From Rhodocyclaceae bacterium (GTDB lineage Bacteria > Pseudomonadota > Gammaproteobacteria > Burkholderiales > Rhodocyclaceae), in the NCBI GenBank assembly GCA_016791105.1, contig JAEUNM010000123.1, positions 1 through 64,000 on the forward strand: a stretch of DNA of 64,000 bases. Direction: 5' to 3'. Positions 36,742 through 45,816 of the stretch are shown one piece after another (within the stretch, counting starts at the first letter, position 1; every line of letters begins with the position of its first letter). The position numbers and the translations under genes were made by a program. The notes below the pieces were generated by a model. It saw only the letters and a program-made list of their open reading frames with translations. It had not been told where the DNA came from and ran no database searches.

Positions 36742-38577
36742 TCAGCGCCCGCCGTGGCGGGTCCAGGAATCCTTCAGCGTGACGGTCAGGTTGAATACCG
36801 GCGCCTGCGGTTGGCTATCGACGCGATCGGCCACGAAATAGCCGTGGCGCTCGAACTGGAAACGCTCTTCGGCCTGCGCATCGCGTAGTGCCGGCTCCAG
36901 CATTGCGGTAATTTCGCGCCGCGAAGCGGGATTCAGATCGTCCAGAAAATTGTGTTCCGGATTGCCGTCTTCCACGTGCAACTTGCCGGAGTCGTCCTCG
37001 GTGGCGGCCCAGCCGCGGCCTTTCGCGGAACCCGGAAACGGGTGGCTGAACAGCCGGTCGTACAGGCGCACCGGCGCTGCGCAGGCGTGCGCGCGGCTCA
37101 CCCAGTGCAGGTTGCCCTTCACCTTGTAGTTGTCGGCGCCCGGCGTGCCGGAGCGCGAATCCGGGAAATATTCGCAATGCACGGCGGTCACGCGGCCATC
37201 GGCATCCTTGTCGCAACTCGTGCATAGCACCACGAAGCCATAGCGCAGGCGCACCTTGTTGCCGGGGTAGAGGCGGTGGTAGCCCTTGACCGGCTGCTCC
37301 ATGAAATCTTCGCGCTCCACCCACAGTTCGCGCGTGAAGGGCATGGCGCGCGTGCCCAATTCCGGCTTTTGCGGATGATTCGGGGCGTGGCACTGTTCGA
37401 CCAGATCGGCCGGAAAATTGTCGATTACCAGCAGCAGCGGATCCAGCACCGCCACGCGGCGCTCGGCGCGCGAATTCAAATCTTCGCGCATGCAGTCTTC
37501 CAGCACGCTGTAATCGATCCAGGAATTGCCCTTGGAGACCCCTATGCGTTCCGCAAACATGCGGAAACCGTCCGGCGTATAGCCACGGCGACGCCCACCC
37601 ACGATGGTGGGCATGCGCGGGTCATCCCAGCCATCGACATGGTTTTCTTCCACCAACTGGATGAGCTTGCGCTTGGAGAGCACCACGTATTCGAGATTGA
37701 GGCGGGCGAATTCGATTTGCTGCGGCAACGGCCGTGCCAGCAGGCCCAGATCGGCCAGCTTGTCGTTGAGCCACTCATAGAGCGGGCGATGGTCCTCGAA
37801 TTCCAGCGTACAGATGGAGTGGGTAATGTTTTCCAGCGCGTCGCACACGCCATGCGCATAGTCGTACATGGGGTAAATGCACCACTGGTCGCCGGTGCGG
37901 TGATGGTGCGCGTGGCGTATGCGGTAGGCGATGGGATCGCGCAAATTCATGTTGGGCGAAGCCATGTCTATGCGCAGCCGCAGCACGTACTGACCATCCG
38001 GAAATTCGCCGGCTTTCATGCGCCGCAGCAAATCCAGACTTTGTTCGGCCGGCCGGCTGCGCCAGGGCGAATCGCGCCCCGGCAGCACCAAAGTGCCGCG
38101 GTACTCGCGCATCTGGTCGGCGCTCAGTTCATCCACGTAGGCGTGGCCGGCCTGCACCAGGCGCTCCGCAAAAGCGTACAGATAGTCGAAATAATCCGAG
38201 GCGAAATAAAGGTGCGGACCCCAACTCCAACCCAGCCAACTGACAGCGTCGAGGATGGAATCGACATATTCCTGTTCCTCTTTGGTTGGATTGGTATCGT
38301 CGAAACGCATGTGGCAGGCGCCGCCGTAATCGCGCGCCAGACCGAAGTTCAGGCAGATCGATTTGGCATGCCCGAAATGCAGGTAGCCATTCGGCTCCGG
38401 CGGAAAACGGGTGCGCAAGGCGGCCGGATCGGGCACGCCGGCGGCTTGTTCGGCGGCCGGGCCGGGGCTGCCGCGCCAGCGCCGGCTGGCAAATCGCCCG
38501 CCGGAAAGATCGGCTTCGACGATTTGGCGAATGAAATTGGAAGAGGCGGTGCCGGGGCTATTTTCGTTGTGCGCCAT
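36742..38577 (-). CDS. glnS: Glutamine--tRNA ligase
   Basis: A 611-residue class I synthetase charging tRNA-Gln. The signature motifs are PPEPNGYLHFGHAKS (HIGH type) and VLSKRKL (KMSKS type), with the GlnRS-specific FDDTNPTKEEQEYVDSI between. The C-terminal ~220 residues form the two-barrel anticodon-binding region. The N-terminus is about 30 residues longer than in Escherichia coli, including an Ala/Gly-rich stretch (RRWRGSPGPAAEQAAG), which accounts for the extra length. Presence of GlnRS is normal for beta- and gammaproteobacteria. Confidence 0.95.
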   Translation of the reverse strand: MAHNENSPGTASSNFIRQIVEADLSGGRFASRRWRGSPGPAAEQAAGVPDPAALRTRFPPEPNGYLHFGHAKSICLNFGLARDYGGACHMRFDDTNPTKEEQEYVDSILDAVSWLGWSWGPHLYFASDYFDYLYAFAERLVQAGHAYVDELSADQMREYRGTLVLPGRDSPWRSRPAEQSLDLLRRMKAGEFPDGQYVLRLRIDMASPNMNLRDPIAYRIRHAHHHRTGDQWCIYPMYDYAHGVCDALENITHSICTLEFEDHRPLYEWLNDKLADLGLLARPLPQQIEFARLNLEYVVLSKRKLIQLVEENHVDGWDDPRMPTIVGGRRRGYTPDGFRMFAERIGVSKGNSWIDYSVLEDCMREDLNSRAERRVAVLDPLLLVIDNFPADLVEQCHAPNHPQKPELGTRAMPFTRELWVEREDFMEQPVKGYHRLYPGNKVRLRYGFVVLCTSCDKDADGRVTAVHCEYFPDSRSGTPGADNYKVKGNLHWVSRAHACAAPVRLYDRLFSHPFPGSAKGRGWAATEDDSGKLHVEDGNPEHNFLDDLNPASRREITAMLEPALRDAQAEERFQFERHGYFVADRVDSQPQAPVFNLTVTLKDSWTRHGGR

Positions 38578-38788
38578 GCTTTGATGGATGAAAATTCGGA
38601 TTCAGGGAAGTCGCGGCGGAATACCGGACCTTGCCGGGCAATCTTATCACCCAGGCCGGCCGGCGCGCCTGCGGGCCACATTTTTGCAACGCAGCGAGAG
38701 CTGCTTCCGCGCGCCCGCCGCAAGCCGGCAAGGTCGGTTCGGGCGGCAATTTGCGCTATCATCTGGGTTTCCGGCAGTATCGCTCAGC

Positions 38789-40465
38789 ATGACCAAGTAC
38801 GTATTCGTAACGGGCGGCGTGGTGTCGTCCCTGGGCAAGGGCATCGCGGCGGCGTCGCTCGGCGCCATTCTTGAATCGCGATCCATCCGCGTCACCCACC
38901 TGAAGCTCGATCCCTACATCAATGTAGATCCGGGCACCATGAGTCCGTTTCAGCACGGCGAAGTATTCGTGACCGAAGACGGCGCGGAAACCGACCTCGA
39001 CCTGGGCCACTACGAGCGCTTCACCAGCGCCCGCATGGGCCGCCGCAACAATTTCACCACCGGGCAAATTTACGATTCGGTCATCCGCAAGGAGCGGCGC
39101 GGCGATTATCTCGGCAAGACGGTGCAGGTCATTCCGCACATTACCGACGAAATCAAGGCCTATATCAAGCGCGGCGCGGAAGGTGCAGAAGTGGCCATCG
39201 TCGAGGTGGGCGGCACGGTGGGCGACATCGAATCGCTGCCTTTCCTGGAAGCCATACGCCAGATGGGCATAGAAGAAGGGCGCCATCACACCTGCTTCAT
39301 CCATCTGACCCTGCTGCCCTATATCAAGGCGGCCGGCGAACTGAAAACCAAGCCCACCCAGCACTCGGTCAAGGAATTGCGGGAAATCGGCATTCAGCCC
39401 GACGTGCTGTTGTGCCGGGCCGACCGCACCATGCCCGAAGAAGATCGCAAAAAAATCGCGCTATTTACCAACGTGCAGCCCGAGGCCGTCATATCGGTGC
39501 CCGATTCGGACAGCATTTACCGCATTCCGTTGTTGCTGCACGACCAGATGCTGGACGAAATCGTCTGCCACAAGCTCGACATCCTGCGCCGCGCGGCCGA
39601 TCTTACGCCCTGGAAAAAACTGCTCGATGCACTGGACCACCCGCAACTGGTGGTGGACGTGGCCTTCGTCGGCAAATACGTCGATCTGACCGAATCCTAC
39701 AAATCGCTCACCGAGGCGCTCAATCACGCCGGCATCCATACGCGCGCCAAGGTGAATATCCACTACATCGATTCGGAAGATATCGAGCGCAATGGCTGCG
39801 CCGGGCTGGAAGACATGGACGCCATCCTGGTGCCGGGTGGCTTCGGGCGCCGTGGCACGGAAGGCAAAATAAGCGCCATACGCTATGCGCGCGAGCACGG
39901 CATTCCCTATCTGGGCATTTGTCTGGGCATGCAGCTTGCGGTGATCGAATTTGCGCGCAATGTTGCCGGGCTGGAAGGCGCGCACAGCACCGAATTTGCC
40001 TCCGACACCCCGCATCCCGTGGTAGCGCTCATTACCGAATGGACCGATCGCGCCGGGCAGGTGGAGCGGCGCAATGAAACTTCAGACCTTGGCGGTACCA
40101 TGCGCCTGGGCGGTCAAACCTGCACGCTGGCGCGTGACAGCCTGTCGCGGCAGGTGTATGGCAGCGACAAAATCATCGAACGCCACCGCCACCGCTACGA
40201 ACTGAATAACACCTATCTGCCGTTGCTGGAAGAGCGCGGTTTGCGCATTTCCGGCCGCTCCGGCGAGGGCGTGGAAAGCCTGGCCGAAATGATCGAACTG
40301 CCCGGACACCCCTGGTTCGTGGCCTGCCAGTTCCATCCGGAATTCACGTCCAACCCGCGCAATGGCCATCCGCTATTCATTGCCTACGTGAAGGCGGCGA
40401 TTCTGCACCGGCAGGGCCGGCGGCCGCGCGAGCGCAACGTGGCCGGTGCGGAAAATCGGGCCTGA
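38789..40465 (+). CDS. pyrG: CTP synthase
   Basis: A 558-residue enzyme aminating UTP to CTP with glutamine. The amidoligase domain starts MTKYVFVTGGVVSSLGKGI and contains the nucleotide-binding DPYINVDPGTMSP and VGGTVGDIES. The glutamine amidotransferase domain starts near residue 290, with nucleophile Cys in GICLGMQ and His/Glu in CQFHPEFTS. ATG 38789 matches the family start. Length is slightly above the usual ~545 because of a basic C-terminal tail. It heads a run continuing through the cassette below to kdsA, eno and ftsB. Confidence 0.95.
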   Translation: MTKYVFVTGGVVSSLGKGIAAASLGAILESRSIRVTHLKLDPYINVDPGTMSPFQHGEVFVTEDGAETDLDLGHYERFTSARMGRRNNFTTGQIYDSVIRKERRGDYLGKTVQVIPHITDEIKAYIKRGAEGAEVAIVEVGGTVGDIESLPFLEAIRQMGIEEGRHHTCFIHLTLLPYIKAAGELKTKPTQHSVKELREIGIQPDVLLCRADRTMPEEDRKKIALFTNVQPEAVISVPDSDSIYRIPLLLHDQMLDEIVCHKLDILRRAADLTPWKKLLDALDHPQLVVDVAFVGKYVDLTESYKSLTEALNHAGIHTRAKVNIHYIDSEDIERNGCAGLEDMDAILVPGGFGRRGTEGKISAIRYAREHGIPYLGICLGMQLAVIEFARNVAGLEGAHSTEFASDTPHPVVALITEWTDRAGQVERRNETSDLGGTMRLGGQTCTLARDSLSRQVYGSDKIIERHRHRYELNNTYLPLLEERGLRISGRSGEGVESLAEMIELPGHPWFVACQFHPEFTSNPRNGHPLFIAYVKAAILHRQGRRPRERNVAGAENRA

Positions 40466-40471
40466 AGCGCC

Positions 40472-40732
40472 ATGAACGCACCGGACAATTTCGACGCCAA
40501 ACCTGCCGCACCGGAAGACCAACATAAGCTGATCGGACTGCGCCTGAATCGCCGCCTGGGCGACGGTCCGCCGGACGCCGACGCGCGCCGTGCGCTGACC
40601 GAAATGGCGCGCTATCGCACCCGCGCACCGAAAGGCGTGTTTGCGTATCCGGACCACGACGCCATGGAAGCCGATCGCTTCAAATGGCAGGTGGAAGCCA
40701 TCGTTGACGTGGTCACTCGAGCCAAAGCATGA
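40472..40732 (+). CDS. Small protein of unknown function coupled to a nucleotidyltransferase
   Basis: An 86-residue acidic and basic mixed protein (MNAPDNFDAKPAAPEDQHKL) starting six bases after pyrG. The second half, with RYRTRAPKGVFAYPDHDAME and then a helix, is likely structured. I recognise no family. Its stop overlaps the start of the nucleotidyltransferase gene (ATGA), so the two are translationally coupled. The pairing recalls two-gene MNT/antitoxin or substrate-partner systems, but there is no direct evidence of toxicity. Confidence 0.6.
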   Translation: MNAPDNFDAKPAAPEDQHKLIGLRLNRRLGDGPPDADARRALTEMARYRTRAPKGVFAYPDHDAMEADRFKWQVEAIVDVVTRAKA

Positions 40733-41217
40733 AGTCCTACTCACGTCCCGCTACCTGGGACGATCTGGTTGCGCTGGTGCGCCAACTGGACGCCGAAGCT
40801 GCCCGTTACATCGTGATCGGCGGCTATGCCATGGCGGCGCACGGCTTCATGCGCTTTACCGAAGACATCGATCTGCTCGTGGATAGCTCGGTCGATAATT
40901 CACGCCGCTGGATAGAAGCGCTGGCGCGCCTGCCCGACGGCGCGGCGGCCGGCCTGCGTGCCGAACCGGACGTATTTGGCGCCCAGGGCCACTACGCGAT
41001 ACGCATCAATGACGAATTTGCGGTCGACGTGATGAGCCGTGCCGGCGGCCGGAGCTGGCAGGATTTGCAGTCAAAGGTCACCTTGCGCAACATCGACGGC
41101 GTGAATGTTCCGGTCCTGAATCTCGAAGGACTGCTGCTCACCAAACAAGGCGCGCAGCCCAAGGATCAGATGGACGCGTCCTTCATCGCCGCAGCAATGG
41201 AGGCATTGGCGACATGA
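40729..41217 (+). CDS. Nucleotidyltransferase-fold protein
   Basis: A 162-residue protein with the minimal nucleotidyltransferase signature: GG at residues 31-32 (YIVIGGYAMAAHG), the metal-binding pair Asp46 and Asp48 (EDIDLLVD), and a third acidic residue near 101 (FAVDVMS). The ending LEGLLLTKQGAQPKDQMD is the helical part often seen in AbiEii/MNT-like proteins that transfer nucleotides to proteins or RNA. It overlaps its neighbours by four bases on both sides, the small unknown gene and kdsA, so it is fully embedded in the housekeeping operon. Confidence 0.75.
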   Translation: MKSYSRPATWDDLVALVRQLDAEAARYIVIGGYAMAAHGFMRFTEDIDLLVDSSVDNSRRWIEALARLPDGAAAGLRAEPDVFGAQGHYAIRINDEFAVDVMSRAGGRSWQDLQSKVTLRNIDGVNVPVLNLEGLLLTKQGAQPKDQMDASFIAAAMEALAT

Positions 41218-42059
41218 AATTATGTGGATTCGAGGCCGGGCTGGAACGCCCGCTATTCCTGATCGCCGGTCCCTGTGTGGTGGAATCGCGCGAACTGGCG
41301 TTTGAAACCGCCGGCCAGCTCAAGGAAATGTGCGCCGCTCTGGGCGTGCCCTTCATCTATAAATCGTCCTACGACAAGGCCAACCGCAGTTCCGGCACCA
41401 GTTATCGCGGCCCCGGCATGGATCGCGGCCTGCAGATTCTGGCCGACGTGCGCCGCGAACTGGGCGTACCCGTGCTGACCGACGTGCATACCGAAGCCGA
41501 GGTCGCCACCGTGGCGGAAGTCGTCGACGTGCTGCAAACGCCGGCTTTCCTGTGCCGCCAGACCGATTTCATCCAGGCCTGCGCCGCCAGCGGCAAGCCC
41601 GTCAATATCAAAAAAGGCCAGTTCCTCGCCCCGGCCGACATGAAAAATGTGGTCGCCAAGGCGAAACAGGCCAATGGCGGTGCCGACACCATCATGGTGT
41701 GCGAGCGCGGCGCCAGTTTCGGTTACAACAACCTGGTGTCCGACATGCGCAGCCTCGCCATCATGCGCGACACCGGCTGTCCGGTGGTGTTCGACGCCAC
41801 CCATTCGGTGCAATTGCCCGGCGGCCAGGGCAATGTGTCGGGCGGGCAGCGCGAATTCGTGCCGGTGCTGGCACGTGCCGCCGTGGCGGTGGGCGTTGCC
41901 GGCCTGTTCATGGAAACCCACCCGAACCCGGCCTGCGCCATGTCCGACGGCCCCAATGCCTGGCCCCTGCCGTTGATGCGCGAATTGCTCACGCAACTGG
42001 TCGAACTGGATGCCGTCGTCAAACGCAGCGAGTTGCTCGAAGGCCGCTTTGGCGCCTGA
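41214..42059 (+). CDS. kdsA: 3-deoxy-8-phosphooctulonate synthase
   Basis: A 281-residue TIM-barrel enzyme condensing arabinose 5-phosphate and phosphoenolpyruvate to Kdo-8-phosphate for lipopolysaccharide. Typical segments are AGPCVVESRE, YKSSYDKANRSS, LTDVHTEAE, KPVNIKKGQFLAP and CERGASFGYNNLV, where Asn takes the place of the metal-binding Cys in the metal-independent class near the N-terminus (LIAGPCV is metal-form-like, so the class is left open). ATGA overlap with the nucleotidyltransferase gene. Confidence 0.95.
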   Translation: MKLCGFEAGLERPLFLIAGPCVVESRELAFETAGQLKEMCAALGVPFIYKSSYDKANRSSGTSYRGPGMDRGLQILADVRRELGVPVLTDVHTEAEVATVAEVVDVLQTPAFLCRQTDFIQACAASGKPVNIKKGQFLAPADMKNVVAKAKQANGGADTIMVCERGASFGYNNLVSDMRSLAIMRDTGCPVVFDATHSVQLPGGQGNVSGGQREFVPVLARAAVAVGVAGLFMETHPNPACAMSDGPNAWPLPLMRELLTQLVELDAVVKRSELLEGRFGA

Positions 42060-42110
42060 GCCGGCCCCAACAAAAAATGCATTTCTTGGCAAAACAACTG
42101 GAGATCAAGC

Positions 42111-43397
42111 ATGACCGCAATCGTTGATGTCGTTGCGCGCGAAATACTGGATTCGCGCGGCAACCCGACCGTGGAAGCAGACGTACTGCTCGAATCCGGC
42201 GTGATGGGCCGCGCCGCGGTGCCGTCCGGCGCCTCCACCGGCTCGCGCGAAGCCATAGAACTGCGCGATGGCGACGGCCAGCGCTATCTGGGCAAGGGCG
42301 TGCTGCAGGCGGTCGAAAACGTCAATACCGAAATTTCCGAAGCCGTGATAGGCCTGGATGCCGAAGAACAGGCTTTCGTGGACAAGACGCTCATCGAACT
42401 GGATGGCACCGAAAACAAATCGCGCCTGGGCGCCAACGCCATGCTGGCGGTGTCGATGGCGGTTGCCAAAGCTGCTGCCGAAGATGCCGGCCTGCCGCTG
42501 TACCGCTATTTTGGCGGCAGCGGGCCGATGAGCCTGCCGGTGCCCATGATGAACGTGATCAATGGCGGCGCCCACGCCAATAACAGCCTGGACATCCAGG
42601 AATGCATGATCATGCCGGTGGGTGCGCAAAGCTTTCGCGAAGCGCTGCGCTGCGGCGCCGAGGTGTTCCACAACCTTAAAAAACTGACCGACAAGCGCGG
42701 CTACCCGACCACCGTGGGCGACGAAGGCGGCTTTGCGCCAAACGTGTCGGGCACCCAGGAAGCGCTGGAACTGATACTCGAAGCAGTATCCAAAGCGGGC
42801 TACGAACCGGGCACCGACGTGCTGCTGGCGCTGGATTGCGCCAGTTCCGAGTTTTACAAGGACGGCAATTACGTGCTGGCGGGCGAAGGCCTGACGCTCA
42901 GTTCGGAAGGCTTTGCCGATTACCTGGCCACCCTGTGCGACCGCTTTCCCATCGTGTCCATCGAGGACGGCATGGCCGAAAACGACTGGACCGGCTGGAA
43001 AATTCTGAGCGACAAACTGGCCAAAAAGGTCCAACTGGTAGGCGACGACCTGTTCGTGACCAATACCAAAATACTGCGCGAAGGCATCATCCAGGGCATC
43101 GCCAATTCCATTCTGATCAAAATCAACCAGATCGGCACGCTCACCGAAACCTTCGCCGCCGTCGAAATGGCCAAGCGCGCCGCCTACACGGCGGTCATTT
43201 CGCACCGCTCGGGCGAAACCGAAGATTCGACCATTGCGGACATTTCCGTCGGCCTCAACGCCATGCAGATCAAGACCGGCTCGCTGTCGCGCTCGGACCG
43301 CATCGCCAAATACAATCAGTTGTTGCGCATAGAAGAAGATTTGGGTGACGTGGCATCCTATCCGGGTCTCACGGCGTTCTACAACCTGGGCAAGTAG
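42111..43397 (+). CDS. eno: Enolase
   Basis: A 428-residue glycolytic enzyme interconverting 2-phosphoglycerate and phosphoenolpyruvate. N-terminal SRGNPTVEADV, the flexible loop GAPSGASTGSREA-like sequence (PSGASTGSREAIELRD), metal ligands in ALDCASSEFY, SIEDGMAENDW and VGDDLFVTN, the catalytic Lys in LIKINQIGTLTET and the C-terminal SHRSGETEDSTIADI are all intact. CTGGAGA precedes ATG. Order kdsA-eno-ftsB is the common proteobacterial arrangement. Confidence 0.97.
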   Translation: MTAIVDVVAREILDSRGNPTVEADVLLESGVMGRAAVPSGASTGSREAIELRDGDGQRYLGKGVLQAVENVNTEISEAVIGLDAEEQAFVDKTLIELDGTENKSRLGANAMLAVSMAVAKAAAEDAGLPLYRYFGGSGPMSLPVPMMNVINGGAHANNSLDIQECMIMPVGAQSFREALRCGAEVFHNLKKLTDKRGYPTTVGDEGGFAPNVSGTQEALELILEAVSKAGYEPGTDVLLALDCASSEFYKDGNYVLAGEGLTLSSEGFADYLATLCDRFPIVSIEDGMAENDWTGWKILSDKLAKKVQLVGDDLFVTNTKILREGIIQGIANSILIKINQIGTLTETFAAVEMAKRAAYTAVISHRSGETEDSTIADISVGLNAMQIKTGSLSRSDRIAKYNQLLRIEEDLGDVASYPGLTAFYNLGK

Positions 43398-43408
43398 TTC
43401 TCGACATC

Positions 43409-43687
43409 ATGCGCGGCCGGCTGGCGGCTCTGGTACTGGTGGCAAGCGTCATCGTGCTGCAGTATCCGCTCTGGCTGGGCAAGGGCGGCTGGCTCAAGGT
43501 GCGCCAGCTCGAAGCCGACCTGGCCGCGCAGCGCGAACTGAACCAGACACTGGAAGCGCGCAATGCCGAAATCGATGCCGAAGTACGCGATCTGAAAACC
43601 GGGCTCGACGCGATAGAAGAGCGCGCGCGCTACGAGTTGGGCCTGGTCAAGCCCGACGAAATGTTCGTTCAACTGCCCTTGCGCTAA
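43409..43687 (+). CDS. ftsB: Cell division protein FtsB
   Basis: A 92-residue septum protein: a short cytoplasmic start, one membrane helix (LAALVLVASVIVLQYPLWLG), then a periplasmic leucine-zipper coiled coil (about residues 28-65) ending in YELGLVKPDEMFVQLP, the conserved FtsB region that contacts FtsQ. Eleven bases after eno, as in most proteobacteria. It works in the FtsBLQ complex that triggers septal peptidoglycan synthesis. Confidence 0.93.
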   Translation: MRGRLAALVLVASVIVLQYPLWLGKGGWLKVRQLEADLAAQRELNQTLEARNAEIDAEVRDLKTGLDAIEERARYELGLVKPDEMFVQLPLR

Positions 43688-43864
43688 GCGCGGACATGCT
43701 GCCAACCTGTCACGCAGGCTCGCACTGCGGGCGTGCCGAAGCGGTGACATGGGTGCCGTAAAACATCGCGCGCCGGCGTGTGGCGCGCGGCGTTCGCCAG
43801 TTACCAATCAGACACCGGCGCGAACGCGTGGCGCCGGCGAAAACCAGGCAAACACGGGGTCAAC

Positions 43865-45220
43865 ATGAACTATCACCGCCTGTTGCTGCGACGCCTCGAA
43901 GAAGGTCGTCCGCTCAGAATTGCACTGCTCGGACTGAGCAAATTCACCACCATGTACCTCGCCCAGGCGCGCGTATCGCCTGGCGTGCATGTCGTTGCGG
44001 TAGGCGAGTCCGATCCCGAAGCGGCGCGCCGCGCCATGCTCGCGCTGGGCTGGCCGTCGGAGCAAATCATCGCGCAGACGCCCGAGGCAGCCTTGCGCCA
44101 GGGCAGCACCTGCGTGACCGAAGACATCGAACTGATTTTGCGCACCGGCGCGATCGAACTGGTGATCGAATCCGGCAGCGACGCCGTCGCCGCGGTGGCC
44201 TATGCGCTGCAGGCCTTCCGCGCACGCAAGCACGTCATCATGGTGAGCACCGCCGCCGACGCCCTGGTCGGACCGTGGCTGGCCCGCAAGGCGCGCGAAG
44301 CCGGCGTGGTGTATTCCGCCGCTTACGGTGAAGCGCCGGCGCTGGCCTGCGAACTGATCGACTGGGCGCGCACCTCGGGCTTCGAAGTGGTCGCCGCCGG
44401 GCGCAGCGCGCGCCATCTGCCGGGCTGGGAATTCGGCTCGCCGGATACCGTGGAGGAGCGCTGCGATCCGCCGCTCGATCCCGAGCGCAGCAATGCGGCC
44501 GAGCGACAGCGCGTCAATGCATTTCTGGACGGCACCAAGCCGGCGCTCGAAATGGCCGGCGTGGCGAATACCTGCGCCCTCATGCCGGCTGCCGGGGGCT
44601 TGAGCTTTCCGCCCTGCGGCACGCCGGATTTGCCGCGCGTGCTGCGCCTGCGCGAAGACGGCGGGGTGCTCGAGCGCATCGGCCAGGTCGAGGTGGTGGC
44701 CTCCATCGCGCGCAATGGCGAGCCGGTCGCGCGCGACCTGGGGCGCGGCGTATTCGTCATATTCCGTGCCCAGACCGAAGCCGGCGCCTTGCGCATGCGC
44801 GACTGGTTCCGCGACTACGAAATCAGTTGCGACGAAACGCGCCGCTATGGTGCCGTGTATCGCCCGTCCCAATTGCGCGGCCTGGAGCTGGGTATGGCGG
44901 TGGCGAGCGTGGGCCTGCGCAACGAACCAACCGGTTCCCCGCACACCTGGAACGCCGACGTTGCAAGCTTCGCCAAGCGCGATCTGCAGACCGGCGAAAC
45001 CCTGGAAGGCGCGGGCGGGCGTTGCGTCTATGGCCGCCTGCTGCCGGCGCAGGACGCCCTCGCCCTGGGCGCATTGCCCATCGGCCTGGCGGCCGGCGCG
45101 CGCATGATTCGCGACTTGCCGTCCGGTGCCTGCGTGCGCTGGAGCGACGTCGAATTGCCGGCCGTGTCCGACGCGCTACGTCTGCGGCGCGAAATGGAAA
45201 ACGCCTACGCACCGGACTGA
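43865..45220 (+). CDS. NAD(P)-binding homoserine-dehydrogenase-like protein with C-terminal SAF domain
   Basis: A 451-residue protein. Residues ~15-190 form a Rossmann-like domain (LRIALLGLSKFTTMYLAQAR, with the usual GxGxxG replaced by GLSKFT). The middle resembles the catalytic domain of homoserine-dehydrogenase-like oxidoreductases. Residues ~345-440 contain a SAF-like domain (KRDLQTGETLEGAGGRCVYG, then LPIGLAAGARMIRDL). Such proteins are often labelled FlgA-like because of SAF, but this one has no signal peptide. Start ATG 43865 drops an unsupported 29-residue extension. The substrate is unknown, and known relatives act in sugar acid metabolism. Confidence 0.7.
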   Translation: MNYHRLLLRRLEEGRPLRIALLGLSKFTTMYLAQARVSPGVHVVAVGESDPEAARRAMLALGWPSEQIIAQTPEAALRQGSTCVTEDIELILRTGAIELVIESGSDAVAAVAYALQAFRARKHVIMVSTAADALVGPWLARKAREAGVVYSAAYGEAPALACELIDWARTSGFEVVAAGRSARHLPGWEFGSPDTVEERCDPPLDPERSNAAERQRVNAFLDGTKPALEMAGVANTCALMPAAGGLSFPPCGTPDLPRVLRLREDGGVLERIGQVEVVASIARNGEPVARDLGRGVFVIFRAQTEAGALRMRDWFRDYEISCDETRRYGAVYRPSQLRGLELGMAVASVGLRNEPTGSPHTWNADVASFAKRDLQTGETLEGAGGRCVYGRLLPAQDALALGALPIGLAAGARMIRDLPSGACVRWSDVELPAVSDALRLRREMENAYAPD

Positions 45221-45252
45221 GGTCGGGCGGTGCGGGCGGTAGTGCCGGCAGA

Positions 45253-45816
45253 TCAGTTGCGCCCTTGCGGCGGCGCCTGGTCGGCGGCCGCGTAGGGGCG
45301 GTCGGCCGGCGGCACGAGGGTACGCGCGCCGTCGAAGCGGGCTGCGAAATAGGGCTTGTGCATGGATTCGATGCGCACGTAGCGGCCGGCCGAGGACGGC
45401 GCATGCACGAAACGGCCTTCGCCCAGATATAAGCCGACGTGCGAATAAGGGCGGTGCTGGGTATTGAAAAACACCAGATCGCCCGGCTGCAGCGCGGATT
45501 TTTCCACCGGGCGCGTCGATTCGGCGATTTGCGCGGCATTGTGCGGCAGGCGCAGGCCGGCGACCGCTTCATAAATGTGGCTCACCATGCCGCTGCAATC
45601 CAGCCCGCTATCCGGATTGCGGCCGCCATAGCGGTAATTGCGATCGATCAGGCCGAGCGCGTAGAGGGCGGCTTCCGTCGCCGCAGCCGGCGAAGCGGCT
45701 GCAATGTAGGGGCGGCCGGGTCGTTCCGCGCTGTCGGCCGGGCGCGGCGCTTGCGGCGTTTGGGTTGCGCAGGCGCTCAGCAACAGGGCGAACAGGGCAG
45801 GCGTGGCGTGGCGCAT
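45253..45816 (-). CDS. NlpC/P60-family lipoprotein endopeptidase
   Basis: A 187-residue probable outer-membrane lipoprotein. The signal peptide ends in the lipobox LLSAC (Cys16). Residues ~45-165 are an NlpC/P60 papain-like domain with catalytic Cys in GLDCSGMV, His in YSHVGLYLG and the third residue His in RFVHAPSS. Members cleave peptide stems of peptidoglycan, like Spr/MepS of Escherichia coli. Its ATG shares one base with the dtd stop (TGATG), so it is coupled to dtd. Confidence 0.9.
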   Translation of the reverse strand: MRHATPALFALLLSACATQTPQAPRPADSAERPGRPYIAAASPAAATEAALYALGLIDRNYRYGGRNPDSGLDCSGMVSHIYEAVAGLRLPHNAAQIAESTRPVEKSALQPGDLVFFNTQHRPYSHVGLYLGEGRFVHAPSSAGRYVRIESMHKPYFAARFDGARTLVPPADRPYAAADQAPPQGRN

